Assembly (NCBI GenBank): GCA_007118445.1
Contig: SKRP01000072.1
Location: 1-35,076, forward strand
Length of the DNA stretch: 35,076 nucleotides
Direction: 5' to 3'
DNA from: Natronohydrobacter sp.
GTDB lineage: Bacteria; Pseudomonadota; Alphaproteobacteria; Rhodobacterales; Rhodobacteraceae
Of this stretch, positions 16,579-23,900 are shown in pieces (the first letter of the stretch is position 1; every line of letters begins with the position of its first letter). Both the position numbers and the translations under genes were made by a program. Under the pieces are notes generated by a model. It did no database searches. It worked only from the letters and a program-made list of their open reading frames with translations, and was not told the DNA's origin.

Positions 16579-17624
16579 GATTTACCTCCGGGCTGCGTGT
16601 CCTACGGGTTAGAAATCGGTGCCAGAGCGGATTTTGGCAAGGTGCCAATGCGAACCGGTGCTGTTCACGGATGCACAGCCGAAGAACAGGTCGCTGCATC
16701 AGGAGCCCAAGACAATCGGCTGTCAGTCCCGGTATCAAAACCGTGCCGTTGCGCGCGCAGCTGACGGTCACAGCGATTACAGCCCCAGGTGCTGTGCTGC
16801 CCTGCACCTCGACTGCGAAACCTGCCGCCCGTTGACGGTCTGCCCTGCGCGATTTGCAGGCGATGCCGAGTTTGGGCGCACGCGCCTGCGGCTCGCTCAC
16901 TCAGGTTTTTTCTGTCGCGCCGGGTCCACCTCGGGGCGGTTCCTGGCAATCCTCTCTTCCCGCGCGCCACACCTGTCCAGGTTGTCGGCCCTTCAGCGCC
17001 TGCGCAGGGTGTCCGGTCCCACGCGCCTGCCTTGCCCGCCCCGACGCGCCTATGGGTCCGCGCCTTCCGGGTTTGCCATCGTGCGCACGAAACCTGTCCG
17101 AACCGACAACCCCGCAACGTTTGCAAACTCGCACTTGCCAGATGTGCATTCCGGCGGGCCAGCCCTGTCCTTACTGCCAGCCTGTCAGCTCAGTCCTTAC
17201 TGCCAACCATGTCCTTACTGCCAGCCCTGTCCTTACTGTTAGTCCGGCAGCATCTGTAGATATGCGTCAGCTGTGCGTCCCGCCCCGTTCGCCAGCCCGT
17301 GCCAAACCGTCAGCCGCTGAGAACCTGCGGGTCCGCGTCAGCAGGGCCACTTGTCCGACGTGCCAGACCTGATGAGACCATCGCCCCTGCAGCGCCTGCA
17401 GCTGTCCCTCGCCTGCCTGTCGGCATTGTCATGCCCGACCCTTCCGTCGTGCCTTTCTGTTCCTTGCGCTATGCGTTTCGCGGCCACCACGACTGTGCTC
17501 CCTATCGATCCTGACCCGCGCTAACGGCCGCTCCAGACGCAATACCCCTTAACCATATTGTCGGGCAGTTCGTAGCTTGGCTGGACGGATGACTTCATGC
17601 ATCCGATTGCCCCAACGGCATCGC
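16579..17624. other. Gene-free tract with Cys-rich fragments in three frames
   Basis: About 1 kb with no ORF that looks like a protein from end to end and no recognised RNA gene. The plus strand is rich in CTGTCC and CCTGCC. Short stretches coding for closely spaced cysteines occur on the plus strand but change frame: CETCRPLTVC (16814-16843), CAICRRC (16846-16866), TCPGC with CAGC and a later Cys (16971-17030), CHRAHETC (17074-17097), TCQMC to CPYCQP (17133-17183), QPCPYCQPCPYC then stop (17204-17242), TCPTCQT then stop (17349-17372). This could be a decayed cysteine-rich gene, an untranslated RNA or simply biased sequence. Confidence 0.5.
17166..17245 (+). repeat. 18-bp repeats coding for CPYCQP
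   Basis: Four copies of TGTCCTTACTGCCAGCCY: 17166-17183, 17192-17209, 17210-17227 and 17228-17245. The last three are perfectly tandem; the first is separated by 8 bases, which shifts the reading frame. In their own frames each copy codes for Cys-Pro-Tyr-Cys-Gln-Pro, and the last ends in a stop (TGT TAG). More diverged versions with TGTCC-N3-TGY occur at 16974 and 17352. Confidence 0.8.
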
Positions 17625-18044
17625 TCACCCCCAGCCCCATTCCCAGCCCAATGCCAGGATGATCAGCACCAGACTGCTCAGCAGAACGGCCAGCGCCAGC
17701 CGGATCACCGGCCGCGCGCGGCTGAGCGCGGGCACGAAATCGACTGCATCGGGTTGTGACGCCTCGATCACGCAGGGCGCAGCCGGACCGCCCGCGCGGA
17801 TCTCTTCGGCGAAGCTGCGTAGCCTGTCGCCCGAAAGTACCGGATCAGTTCGCGGCGACAATCCTGCACCGGTCCCGGTTTCGGCCCGACGCCGGGCAGA
17901 GCGCAGCTTGGGCCATCTGGTCCAGATCTCGCGCGGTGGAAAAACCGGCAAGGTAATCTCGACCGGGTTGGCAACGATGCCCACCCGCGCCTGCCGCCGG
18001 GCACGCTGCGACTTTCGCTGTTGCACCGATATAGCCTGATGCAT
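17625..18044 (-). CDS. Unknown protein with C-terminal membrane anchor
   Basis: A 139-residue protein, not recognised. The first half is strongly basic (QQRKSQRARRQARVG, RWPKLRSARRRAE), the middle is soluble, and the last 27 residues form a membrane segment (RLALAVLLSSLVLIILALGWEWGWG). This orientation is that of a tail-anchored protein and the reverse of GspC. The ATG at 18044 has GGGAG ten bases upstream. It lies 147 bp after gspM on the same strand, so it may belong to the secretion operon, but no similarity supports that. Codon use looks like the neighbours. Confidence 0.65.
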   Translation of the reverse strand: MHQAISVQQRKSQRARRQARVGIVANPVEITLPVFPPREIWTRWPKLRSARRRAETGTGAGLSPRTDPVLSGDRLRSFAEEIRAGGPAAPCVIEASQPDAVDFVPALSRARPVIRLALAVLLSSLVLIILALGWEWGWG

Positions 18045-18191
18045 GAACTGACATCTCCCGTTTGAACCGAAGGCTACAGGCAAGATGTTAAGAAATTCTT
18101 GGCAACCGGCAGGCCCCACCCGGATCAAACCTGCTGAATTGAAGACCGCGCAGGGGCAGTCGCGCGCCCGCTACGACCACTGCGCGCGCTG

Positions 18192-18671
18192 TTATTGCGG
18201 GCGCAACAGAAACTCTGCCCGCACCTGACCGGGCTGATCGCCCCGACGCAGACTCAACTGCGCCAGATCATAACCCGTGCCGCGCTCGAAGGCTTCGAGC
18301 CAGGGCATGAGAATCACGAACTCCACCTCTTCCAGCAGCACGGCGATTCCGCCCCCGGTCGCAGTGGAGAGCGCGGCCGAAAGCCCGGCCTCCTGCAGGC
18401 TTGCATCAATCGCGCTCAGACCCGGCAAAGGCCGATCCGCGCGCGTGTCGGCCGGTGGCAACGCTGCCAGTTCCGCGCGCCGCGCCTCGAGCCAGCGCTC
18501 CAGCGCCTGCGCCTCGAGCAGGGCCTGGCGCGACGCGCTTTCGCGCGTCTCAAGCGGAACGATCACGCCGTGATACCATCCCAGCGGCAGCCCGACCACC
18601 AGCAACAGCGCCAGCAACCAGCGTTCGCGGCGCGTGCGCGCCAGCACGAAACGTTCCAGAGCCCCGGTCAT
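18192..18671 (-). CDS. gspM: Type II secretion protein GspM
   Basis: Inner-membrane assembly-platform protein that pairs with GspL. The 159-residue protein has a short cytoplasmic start, one membrane helix (WLLALLLVVGLPLGWYHGVIV), a coiled region (REHSASRQ-like, rich in Ala, Leu, Glu and Arg, about 40-75) and a C-terminal ferredoxin-like domain ending EFLLRPQ. Length and layout fit the family. Its ATG overlaps the gspL stop by 4 bases (ATGA). It is the last recognised gsp gene of the operon. Confidence 0.88.
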   Translation of the reverse strand: MTGALERFVLARTRRERWLLALLLVVGLPLGWYHGVIVPLETRESASRQALLEAQALERWLEARRAELAALPPADTRADRPLPGLSAIDASLQEAGLSAALSTATGGGIAVLLEEVEFVILMPWLEAFERGTGYDLAQLSLRRGDQPGQVRAEFLLRPQ

Positions 18672-19948
18672 GGTCCGTCCCCGGCTGCAGCGGCCGCGCG
18701 CAGGGTCAGCGTGCCCAGAACCCGCCCTGCCCCCTCGCTGGCAGACCGGTCCAGCGCGACCGCCAGACCAGCGCTTTCCAGTTCCGACAGCAAGGCTTCC
18801 AGAATGCCGAAATCCGGACTGGTGAGTTCGACCACCACCGACATATCCCCCTGCAGCTGCATCGATTGCAGGTCAATATCGGCCTCGGCCATCGCCGCGC
18901 TGGCACGCCACATCACGTCCAGCGCCGAAAGTTCCGCACCGGGGTCCTGCATCAGGGCTGCACGTCGTTCATCGATCACGCGCGCGACCTGCAACTCGAT
19001 ATTGGGCAAGGGCCCGTCCGGCAGGAAATATTGCCGCGTCAGCGCGATATTGCGGTCCTGGCGGGCTTGCAATTCGGCTTCCAGCTGGTGCGTCTCGAAG
19101 AGCACACCGCCCGCCCAGACCAGCCCGGCCAGCACGAAAAGCAGTGCAGGCAGCATCAACGCGCGGATGCGCGCGCGCAGCGCCATGCGCGGATCGGCCT
19201 GCTGCTGACGCAGATCCAGTGCCAGTTCTCCATAAGCCAGCACACGCGGTGCGGCGATATCAGGCGGCAGATCAGCCGCATCGCGCGCGATCACCAGCCC
19301 CGGCAGCTGATCCTGCAGACGCGCGAGCGCAGCATCAATCGCAGGATGGGCAGGACCAAGCCGCAACACTGCGCGCGGCGCAGTCGCATCGCTCAGCGCG
19401 GGCTGCAGGGCCAGCGCGGCGAGTTCCGGCTCGGCGCTCAGCCCGTCCCCTGGACCCAGCCGGATCTGGACAACCCCATCCGGGGCCGTGCCGGTCTGAA
19501 CTGTCCACAGCCCAGGGCTGGTCGGCAGGGCCAGATAATCCGGCAGGATCGCCTGCAGCTTTCGGCCCAGATCGGCAGTTGCGCTGCGCCAGGCCTGCAG
19601 ATCCTCTGACCGGGCCAGCAGCAGCGTCTGCCATTGCCCGCCCTCTGAATCCAGCGGCGCGGGGCGCAGATCGACCTGCTGCGTGCCAAGCCCCAGCCGG
19701 TCGCGGACATCGCGCGCGGCCACGCGCAGCCGCGCGTCACCGCGCAGCGCAGGCGGCAGATCAAGTGGCACCAGCGGCACCAGCGCGCCCGGCACCAGCA
19801 CCACGACCGGGCCATCCGGCAAAGGTGTCGCGCCATGCAGCGACCAGAAGGACACAGGCGCAGCAACGGCGCTGCGGCGCCAGCCCCTGCGCCAGCCGAA
19901 CGCGCCCGCCGAAGCGGCTGGAAGCGGCGATGTCAGGGCAGCGGTCAT
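18668..19948 (-). CDS. gspL: Type II secretion protein GspL
   Basis: A 426-residue inner-membrane protein. The N-terminal cytoplasmic part (about 1-245) has the actin-like fold of GspL and normally holds the GspE ATPase at the membrane. A membrane segment (LMLPALLFVLAGLVWAGGVLF) is followed by a coiled stretch (ETHQLEAELQARQDRNIAL) and a periplasmic ferredoxin-like domain. The start ATG at 19948 overlaps the gspK stop by one base (TGATG). No gspE lies in the window, so its ATPase partner must be elsewhere. The gene is very rich in Ala and Leu, like its neighbours. Confidence 0.9.
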   Translation of the reverse strand: MTAALTSPLPAASAGAFGWRRGWRRSAVAAPVSFWSLHGATPLPDGPVVVLVPGALVPLVPLDLPPALRGDARLRVAARDVRDRLGLGTQQVDLRPAPLDSEGGQWQTLLLARSEDLQAWRSATADLGRKLQAILPDYLALPTSPGLWTVQTGTAPDGVVQIRLGPGDGLSAEPELAALALQPALSDATAPRAVLRLGPAHPAIDAALARLQDQLPGLVIARDAADLPPDIAAPRVLAYGELALDLRQQQADPRMALRARIRALMLPALLFVLAGLVWAGGVLFETHQLEAELQARQDRNIALTRQYFLPDGPLPNIELQVARVIDERRAALMQDPGAELSALDVMWRASAAMAEADIDLQSMQLQGDMSVVVELTSPDFGILEALLSELESAGLAVALDRSASEGAGRVLGTLTLRAAAAAGDGP

Positions 19949-20880
19949 CACTCGGACTCCGGCATGGACAGGACCACCGTGCAACAGGCAGCAGGGTTTG
20001 CGCGTCTGACGATCACTTTCCGCCTCAGGCGCAGCGTGTCAAGCCGTGCATCGAGCTGCAGCTCGAACCAGCCGGAGGTGATGCTCAGCCCGAACAACTC
20101 GACCCGGTCAAACGCCGCTTCGCCGACACTGTCCTCGAACCAGTCCAGCGCCTGCCCGAGATCCGTGAAGGGCCGCGCCGCCTCGAGCATGCGCGCCATA
20201 TTGGCCGCGCTCACCCCCGGCAGAAAGGCGGCCAGCACTTCCGGGCGCACGGTGTTCAGGTTCATCATCTGCTCCTCCGGCAAGGCCGCCACATAGGGCG
20301 CGAGGGCAGTGATATCCGCATCGCTCAGCCCCTCGATCAGGCGCAACTGCGCGATATCGGTCAAGGGCAGCGGCGGCGGGCGGGTCGCGCGACCCCAGGC
20401 CGTGACCCGCTGGCCCAGATCGGGATCAAGCGCCTGCATCAGCCTGCGGCGCGTCGTCGCGGACAGGCCGATATCCTGCGTCAGCTGGCCAAATGCCTCG
20501 CGCGCCAGCGCCCGTAAAAGGGCGTCAGAATCCTCATCAAATTCCGTGCCCAGCCAGGCCAGATTGAACCGCCCCTGCAGATCGCTGATCTGCAGGCTGA
20601 CAACGCCCTGATCAATCGGTTCATCGCGGTAGCCCTGCGCCCAGCCCTGCCCGGTATGGGTCGCCGCCTCCGCGCCCGGTGCTTGCGTCAGCAATTGCAG
20701 TCCCAGAAGCTGCGCCGCGTCCAGATAGGCCGCCGCCTGCCCGGCCTCGGTCATGCCCGCCAGCCGCTGGCGGGCCGCATCGCTGCGCAGCATCAACCCG
20801 ACCGCAATCGCCGAGAGTCCCGCCACCAGCACCAGCGCATTGATCAGCGCCACCCCGCGCGGCCCGCCCCCGCGCCTCAT
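19948..20880 (-). CDS. gspK: Type II secretion minor pseudopilin GspK
   Basis: A 310-residue protein that caps the pseudopilus tip with GspI and GspJ. The N-terminus is short and basic (MRRGGGPRGVALINALVLVAGL): a type IV-like leader with Gly before VALINALVLV and, as typical for GspK, no Glu at +5. The large insertion domain contains the helix-hairpin-like region (LSDADITALAPYVAALPEEQMMNLNTV) of the T2SSK family. It overlaps gspJ by 4 bases upstream and gspL by 1 base downstream. Confidence 0.93.
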   Translation of the reverse strand: MRRGGGPRGVALINALVLVAGLSAIAVGLMLRSDAARQRLAGMTEAGQAAAYLDAAQLLGLQLLTQAPGAEAATHTGQGWAQGYRDEPIDQGVVSLQISDLQGRFNLAWLGTEFDEDSDALLRALAREAFGQLTQDIGLSATTRRRLMQALDPDLGQRVTAWGRATRPPPLPLTDIAQLRLIEGLSDADITALAPYVAALPEEQMMNLNTVRPEVLAAFLPGVSAANMARMLEAARPFTDLGQALDWFEDSVGEAAFDRVELFGLSITSGWFELQLDARLDTLRLRRKVIVRRANPAACCTVVLSMPESE

Positions 20881-21455
20881 GGGCTCACCACCAGGCGCAG
20901 GGGGCCATGGCGGCGGGTCTCGAAGGTCACCTCGATCTGCCGTGGCAGGGTTTCGCTGGTCTCGGGGGGCGTGACCTCGAAGCTGGTCACACCTTCAAGC
21001 AACACGATATCGGGGCCGCGCTGGCCCGGGTCGCGCGGATGCAGCACTGGCCAGATGCCCCGCGAGAGGGTTTCCGCCTGCGCATCGAATTGCCAGATCA
21101 CCCGCTGGAACCCGTCCTCGCGCCGGGCGTCGCCCGCAAGCCGCATCTGGCCGCCAAGGCTGAGCGCGAGTGTGTTGCCGGAGGGCGCGTAGGCCGCTTC
21201 CTGCCCACCCAGCGGCGGGGTAAAGGGCAGCGGCACCAGACTGTCCAGATCCGCCCGCAGCAGGGCCATCAGACGCATCAGCGCCGCGCTGTCGCCGGTC
21301 TGCTGCTCGAGCACGCGGCGCTGATGCACGGCCCCGGTCAGAACCTGCAGCGACATGACGGCCACCAGCGAAAACAGCGCCAGCGCGACCATCAGCTCCA
21401 GCAAGGTGAATCCAGGCGGGGCATGGCGCGCGGCATGGCTCGGGTCCCGGCTCAT
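20877..21455 (-). CDS. gspJ: Type II secretion minor pseudopilin GspJ
   Basis: A 192-residue minor pseudopilin. The prepilin leader ends in Gly-Phe (PPGFTLLELMVALALFSLVAVM), with Glu at +5 of the mature protein, so it is a substrate of the prepilin peptidase coded at 22927. The C-terminal beta domain (IVLLEGVTSFEVTPPETSE) fits GspJ. Four-base ATGA overlaps with gspI upstream and gspK downstream indicate translational coupling. Confidence 0.93.
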   Translation of the reverse strand: MSRDPSHAARHAPPGFTLLELMVALALFSLVAVMSLQVLTGAVHQRRVLEQQTGDSAALMRLMALLRADLDSLVPLPFTPPLGGQEAAYAPSGNTLALSLGGQMRLAGDARREDGFQRVIWQFDAQAETLSRGIWPVLHPRDPGQRGPDIVLLEGVTSFEVTPPETSETLPRQIEVTFETRRHGPLRLVVSP

Positions 21456-21835
21456 GGCGCTGCCGCCAGATAGATCACCAGCCGCGCGCCGGGCAGGTCG
21501 GTGGCGGAGACCGTGATCGCAACCTCGACCAGATTGCCAGCGGTCGGGGCCTCGTCCAGCCGGATCGCCCAGTCATAGGGGCCCATCCGGCGCTGGTCCG
21601 GCAGCGCGCGTCCATCAGTCAGACCCAGCGCGCGCAGCTCGGCGGCATGGTTCAGCGCCACCTGATGCGCCAGCCCGCGCGCCAGCACGCCCTGCGCCTG
21701 CTGACCGGCCTGCTCGAAGCTGCGAAAGGCAGCAAGGCTGGCCACGGACAGAATGGTGATGGCAATCGCCAGTTCGATAAGCGTCATCCCGGCAGGCGCA
21801 CGCTTTCGCGCAGGCGTTTTCGCAGGCGCGCTCAT
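21452..21835 (-). CDS. gspI: Type II secretion minor pseudopilin GspI
   Basis: A 127-residue minor pseudopilin that nucleates the tip complex. The leader is basic (APAKTPARKRAPAG) and cleavage would leave MTLIELAIAITILSVASLAAF, with Glu at +5. The rest (ALNHAAELRALGLTDG) matches the GspI pattern of conserved Asn-His-x-Ala near mid-protein. It overlaps gspH and gspJ by four bases on each side. Confidence 0.92.
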   Translation of the reverse strand: MSAPAKTPARKRAPAGMTLIELAIAITILSVASLAAFRSFEQAGQQAQGVLARGLAHQVALNHAAELRALGLTDGRALPDQRRMGPYDWAIRLDEAPTAGNLVEVAITVSATDLPGARLVIYLAAAP

Positions 21836-22350
21836 ACCGGGTCACAGGCGGGTCGGCTCTGCCCGTCACCGATGCACAGCCAGGGGCGCGGCCCGCCCTG
21901 TTGCGGGACCAGGCGCAGGCTGAAGGCCGTGCTGCGCCCGTCCGGGAGCAGCCGGATGGCAGGCGCGTCCTCGGGGCCGGGCGCGGGCGCGGGCTGATGG
22001 CTGCGCCCGCCGATCTGCCACAGAAGCTGCATGTCGCGCAGCTCGGTTACGCCTGACCCGGCCGGCAGCCAGACGCCTTCGGGGTTGCGGCGCAGCACCT
22101 GCCAGCCCTGCGGGCGCGGGCGCAGCCCGACCGGCTGGCGCGTAAATGCCGCAAGGTCGATCGCCTCGGCCACAGAGTTTTCAAACGCCATCGCCTGACG
22201 GGACGGATCAGCGCCCCGCGCAGAGGGCGACAGGCTCTGCGTGGCGCCGGTCCCCCAGAGCACGCCCAGCGTCAGCACGGACATGATGGTGACGACCACC
22301 ATCAATTCGATCAGCGAGAAGCCACGCGCGCCCGCTGCCCTGCGCTGCAT
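21832..22350 (-). CDS. gspH: Type II secretion minor pseudopilin GspH
   Basis: A 172-residue pseudopilin. The leader MQRRAAGARG is followed by FSLIELMVVVTIMSVLTLG, with Glu at +5. The C-terminal part carries two Cys (LCIGDGQSRPACDP) that could form a disulfide. The frame is open further upstream to 22836, but that stretch is antisense-like and overlaps gspG, so the ATG at 22350 (two bases after the gspG stop) was taken as the start. It overlaps gspI by four bases. Confidence 0.92.
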   Translation of the reverse strand: MQRRAAGARGFSLIELMVVVTIMSVLTLGVLWGTGATQSLSPSARGADPSRQAMAFENSVAEAIDLAAFTRQPVGLRPRPQGWQVLRRNPEGVWLPAGSGVTELRDMQLLWQIGGRSHQPAPAPGPEDAPAIRLLPDGRSTAFSLRLVPQQGGPRPWLCIGDGQSRPACDPV

Positions 22351-22352
22351 TG

Positions 22353-22820
22353 TCAGTTGATGTTCCAATTCCCGATCACTGCATTGACCCCGCTGCCGCC
22401 GGGTCGCCCGTCCGCACCATAGCTGAACAGATCGTAATCGGCCTGCACACCAGGGTAGAGATACTGATATTCCCGCCCCCACGGGTCCGAGGGCACGCGG
22501 GCGATATAGCCGCCCTCGGCCCAGTTCTCCGGCACCGGCGCGCGGCTGGGGCGCGCGACCAGCGCGTCCAGCCCCTGTTCGGTGGTGGGGTAGCTTCGGT
22601 TGTCCAGCCGGTAGAGCGCAAGCGCGGCCTCGAGCGCGGCAATATCCGACTGCGCGCGCGACACCCGCGCCTGATCGGGCCGGTCGATCACGCGCGGCAC
22701 GATCACCACGGCCAGGATCGACAGGATCACCACCACAACCATCAATTCGATCAGCGAAAACCCGGCCGCAGGCTTGCGCCGGGGAACAGGAGCAGTCAGG
22801 AGAGGACGTCCGCGAAGCAT
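22353..22820 (-). CDS. gspG: Type II secretion major pseudopilin GspG
   Basis: The main subunit of the pseudopilus, 155 residues. The basic leader (PRRKPAAG) precedes FSLIELMVVVVILSILAVV. The mature part shows the GspG hallmarks LYRLDNRSYPTTEQGLDALV, DPWGREYQY and the C-terminal calcium loop region (DLFSYGADGRPGG). It is the first gene of the minus-strand gsp operon. The ATG at 22820 has only a weak upstream ribosome site (GGTGACAG at distance). The prepilin peptidase gene diverges 106 bp away, so a shared control region is likely. Confidence 0.96.
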   Translation of the reverse strand: MLRGRPLLTAPVPRRKPAAGFSLIELMVVVVILSILAVVIVPRVIDRPDQARVSRAQSDIAALEAALALYRLDNRSYPTTEQGLDALVARPSRAPVPENWAEGGYIARVPSDPWGREYQYLYPGVQADYDLFSYGADGRPGGSGVNAVIGNWNIN

Positions 22821-22926
22821 ATGTGTAATCTGTCACCAGAGAAATCGGGAATAGTCATCGGATGATACCGGAAGCGGCAGAGCACGACAACCGCGTCGAG
22901 ATGCAGGCGGACCTGCACAAGCTATT

Positions 22927-23730
22927 GTGAGCGCCGCGATGGGGACGCCAGAGGCCGAGCTTGTCCGGGCTGTGCTGATCCTCGCGCTCGGCGCACCGAT
23001 GGGGTCTTTCGCAGCGCTGCTCGCGGACCGTCTGCCGCGCGGGCGTCCCGTGGCCCTGACCCGCTCATGCTGCGACAGCTGCCAGACCCCTCTGCGCTGG
23101 TTCGAGCTGATCCCGATCCTGTCCTGGCTGGCCCTGCGCGGGCGCTGCAGAAGCTGCGCAGCGCCGATCCCGGCGCGGCTCTGGCAGGCCGAACTGGCCG
23201 GGCTGGCGCTGGCCGGGCTGGCGCTCTGGTCCGGGCTGGGGCTGTGGGGGGCGGCGCTCTTCTGGTGCCTGCTTGCACTGATCCTGTCCGATCTGCGATT
23301 CTATCGCTTGCCCGACCTGCTGACCGGCAGCCTGTTCGCGCTGGCCTGCGCAGCAGCTTTCTGGCCCGAGGGCCCGGGCGGGCCGACAGACCCTGCCAGA
23401 GTGCTGCAGGCATTGGCCGGGGGCGCGGTCGGGGCCGGGATGTTCTGGGCGCTGGCCCGCGCCTACCGGCTCTGGCGTGGTCATGACGGGATGGGGGCTG
23501 GCGATATCCGGCTGATGGCCGGGCTGGGTGCCATGATCGTCCCGCTGGCTGGCTGGCAGGGGCTGGCGCTGGTGACGCTGATCGCGGGCTTGAGCGGGCT
23601 GGCGCTGGGCCTGATGCGCGCGCTGCGCCGGGGCCGTAACCTGCGCCGCCGGGTGCGCCTGCCTTTCGGTGCCTGTCTGGGCAATGCGGCCATTTTCGTG
23701 GCAGCGGGTGCCGCTCTGGGGCTGATCTGA
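22927..23730 (+). CDS. gspO: Prepilin peptidase/N-methyltransferase
   Basis: An A24 aspartyl membrane protease that cuts and methylates the pseudopilins coded next to it. The 267-residue protein has the N-terminal Cys tetrad (CDSCQTPL and RCRSCAAP) of the zinc-binding type. The two catalytic Asp lie in ILSDLRFYRLPD and in GMGAGDIRLM (GxGD). About seven to eight membrane helices follow. GTG at 22927 and ATG at 22939 are both possible; neither has a strong ribosome site. It is divergent from gspG. Confidence 0.93.
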   Translation: MSAAMGTPEAELVRAVLILALGAPMGSFAALLADRLPRGRPVALTRSCCDSCQTPLRWFELIPILSWLALRGRCRSCAAPIPARLWQAELAGLALAGLALWSGLGLWGAALFWCLLALILSDLRFYRLPDLLTGSLFALACAAAFWPEGPGGPTDPARVLQALAGGAVGAGMFWALARAYRLWRGHDGMGAGDIRLMAGLGAMIVPLAGWQGLALVTLIAGLSGLALGLMRALRRGRNLRRRVRLPFGACLGNAAIFVAAGAALGLI

Positions 23731-23900
23731 AACCTGCGTTGAGGAAGCGGTTGACTTGTTTCCGGCGCACAGGCAAGACGTATGCTGTTCAGATTTGATC
23801 AGGGTATTCTTGACCAGGTACAGGGGGCCGGCTCAGACGCAGCCGATCGGGGAGCGACATTTTTGCCAAGGCCGCATCGGGCCTGCCGCAGAAGGTGACA

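Noticed and set aside
17166-17245. Possible CRISPR array
   Set aside because: Units are 18 bp and directly abutting with no spacers; no cas genes.
17184-17245. Mini-ORFs on the minus strand of the repeat with AAGGACATG
   Set aside because: They arise by chance from the repeat unit, are six codons long and have no support.
17369-17375. CTGATGA resembling a hammerhead ribozyme core
   Set aside because: No matching GAAA segment or pairing stems nearby.
18195-19208. Plus-strand open frame opposite gspM/gspL
   Set aside because: Low-complexity antisense translation; the minus strand has ATGA-coupled gsp genes with clear motifs.
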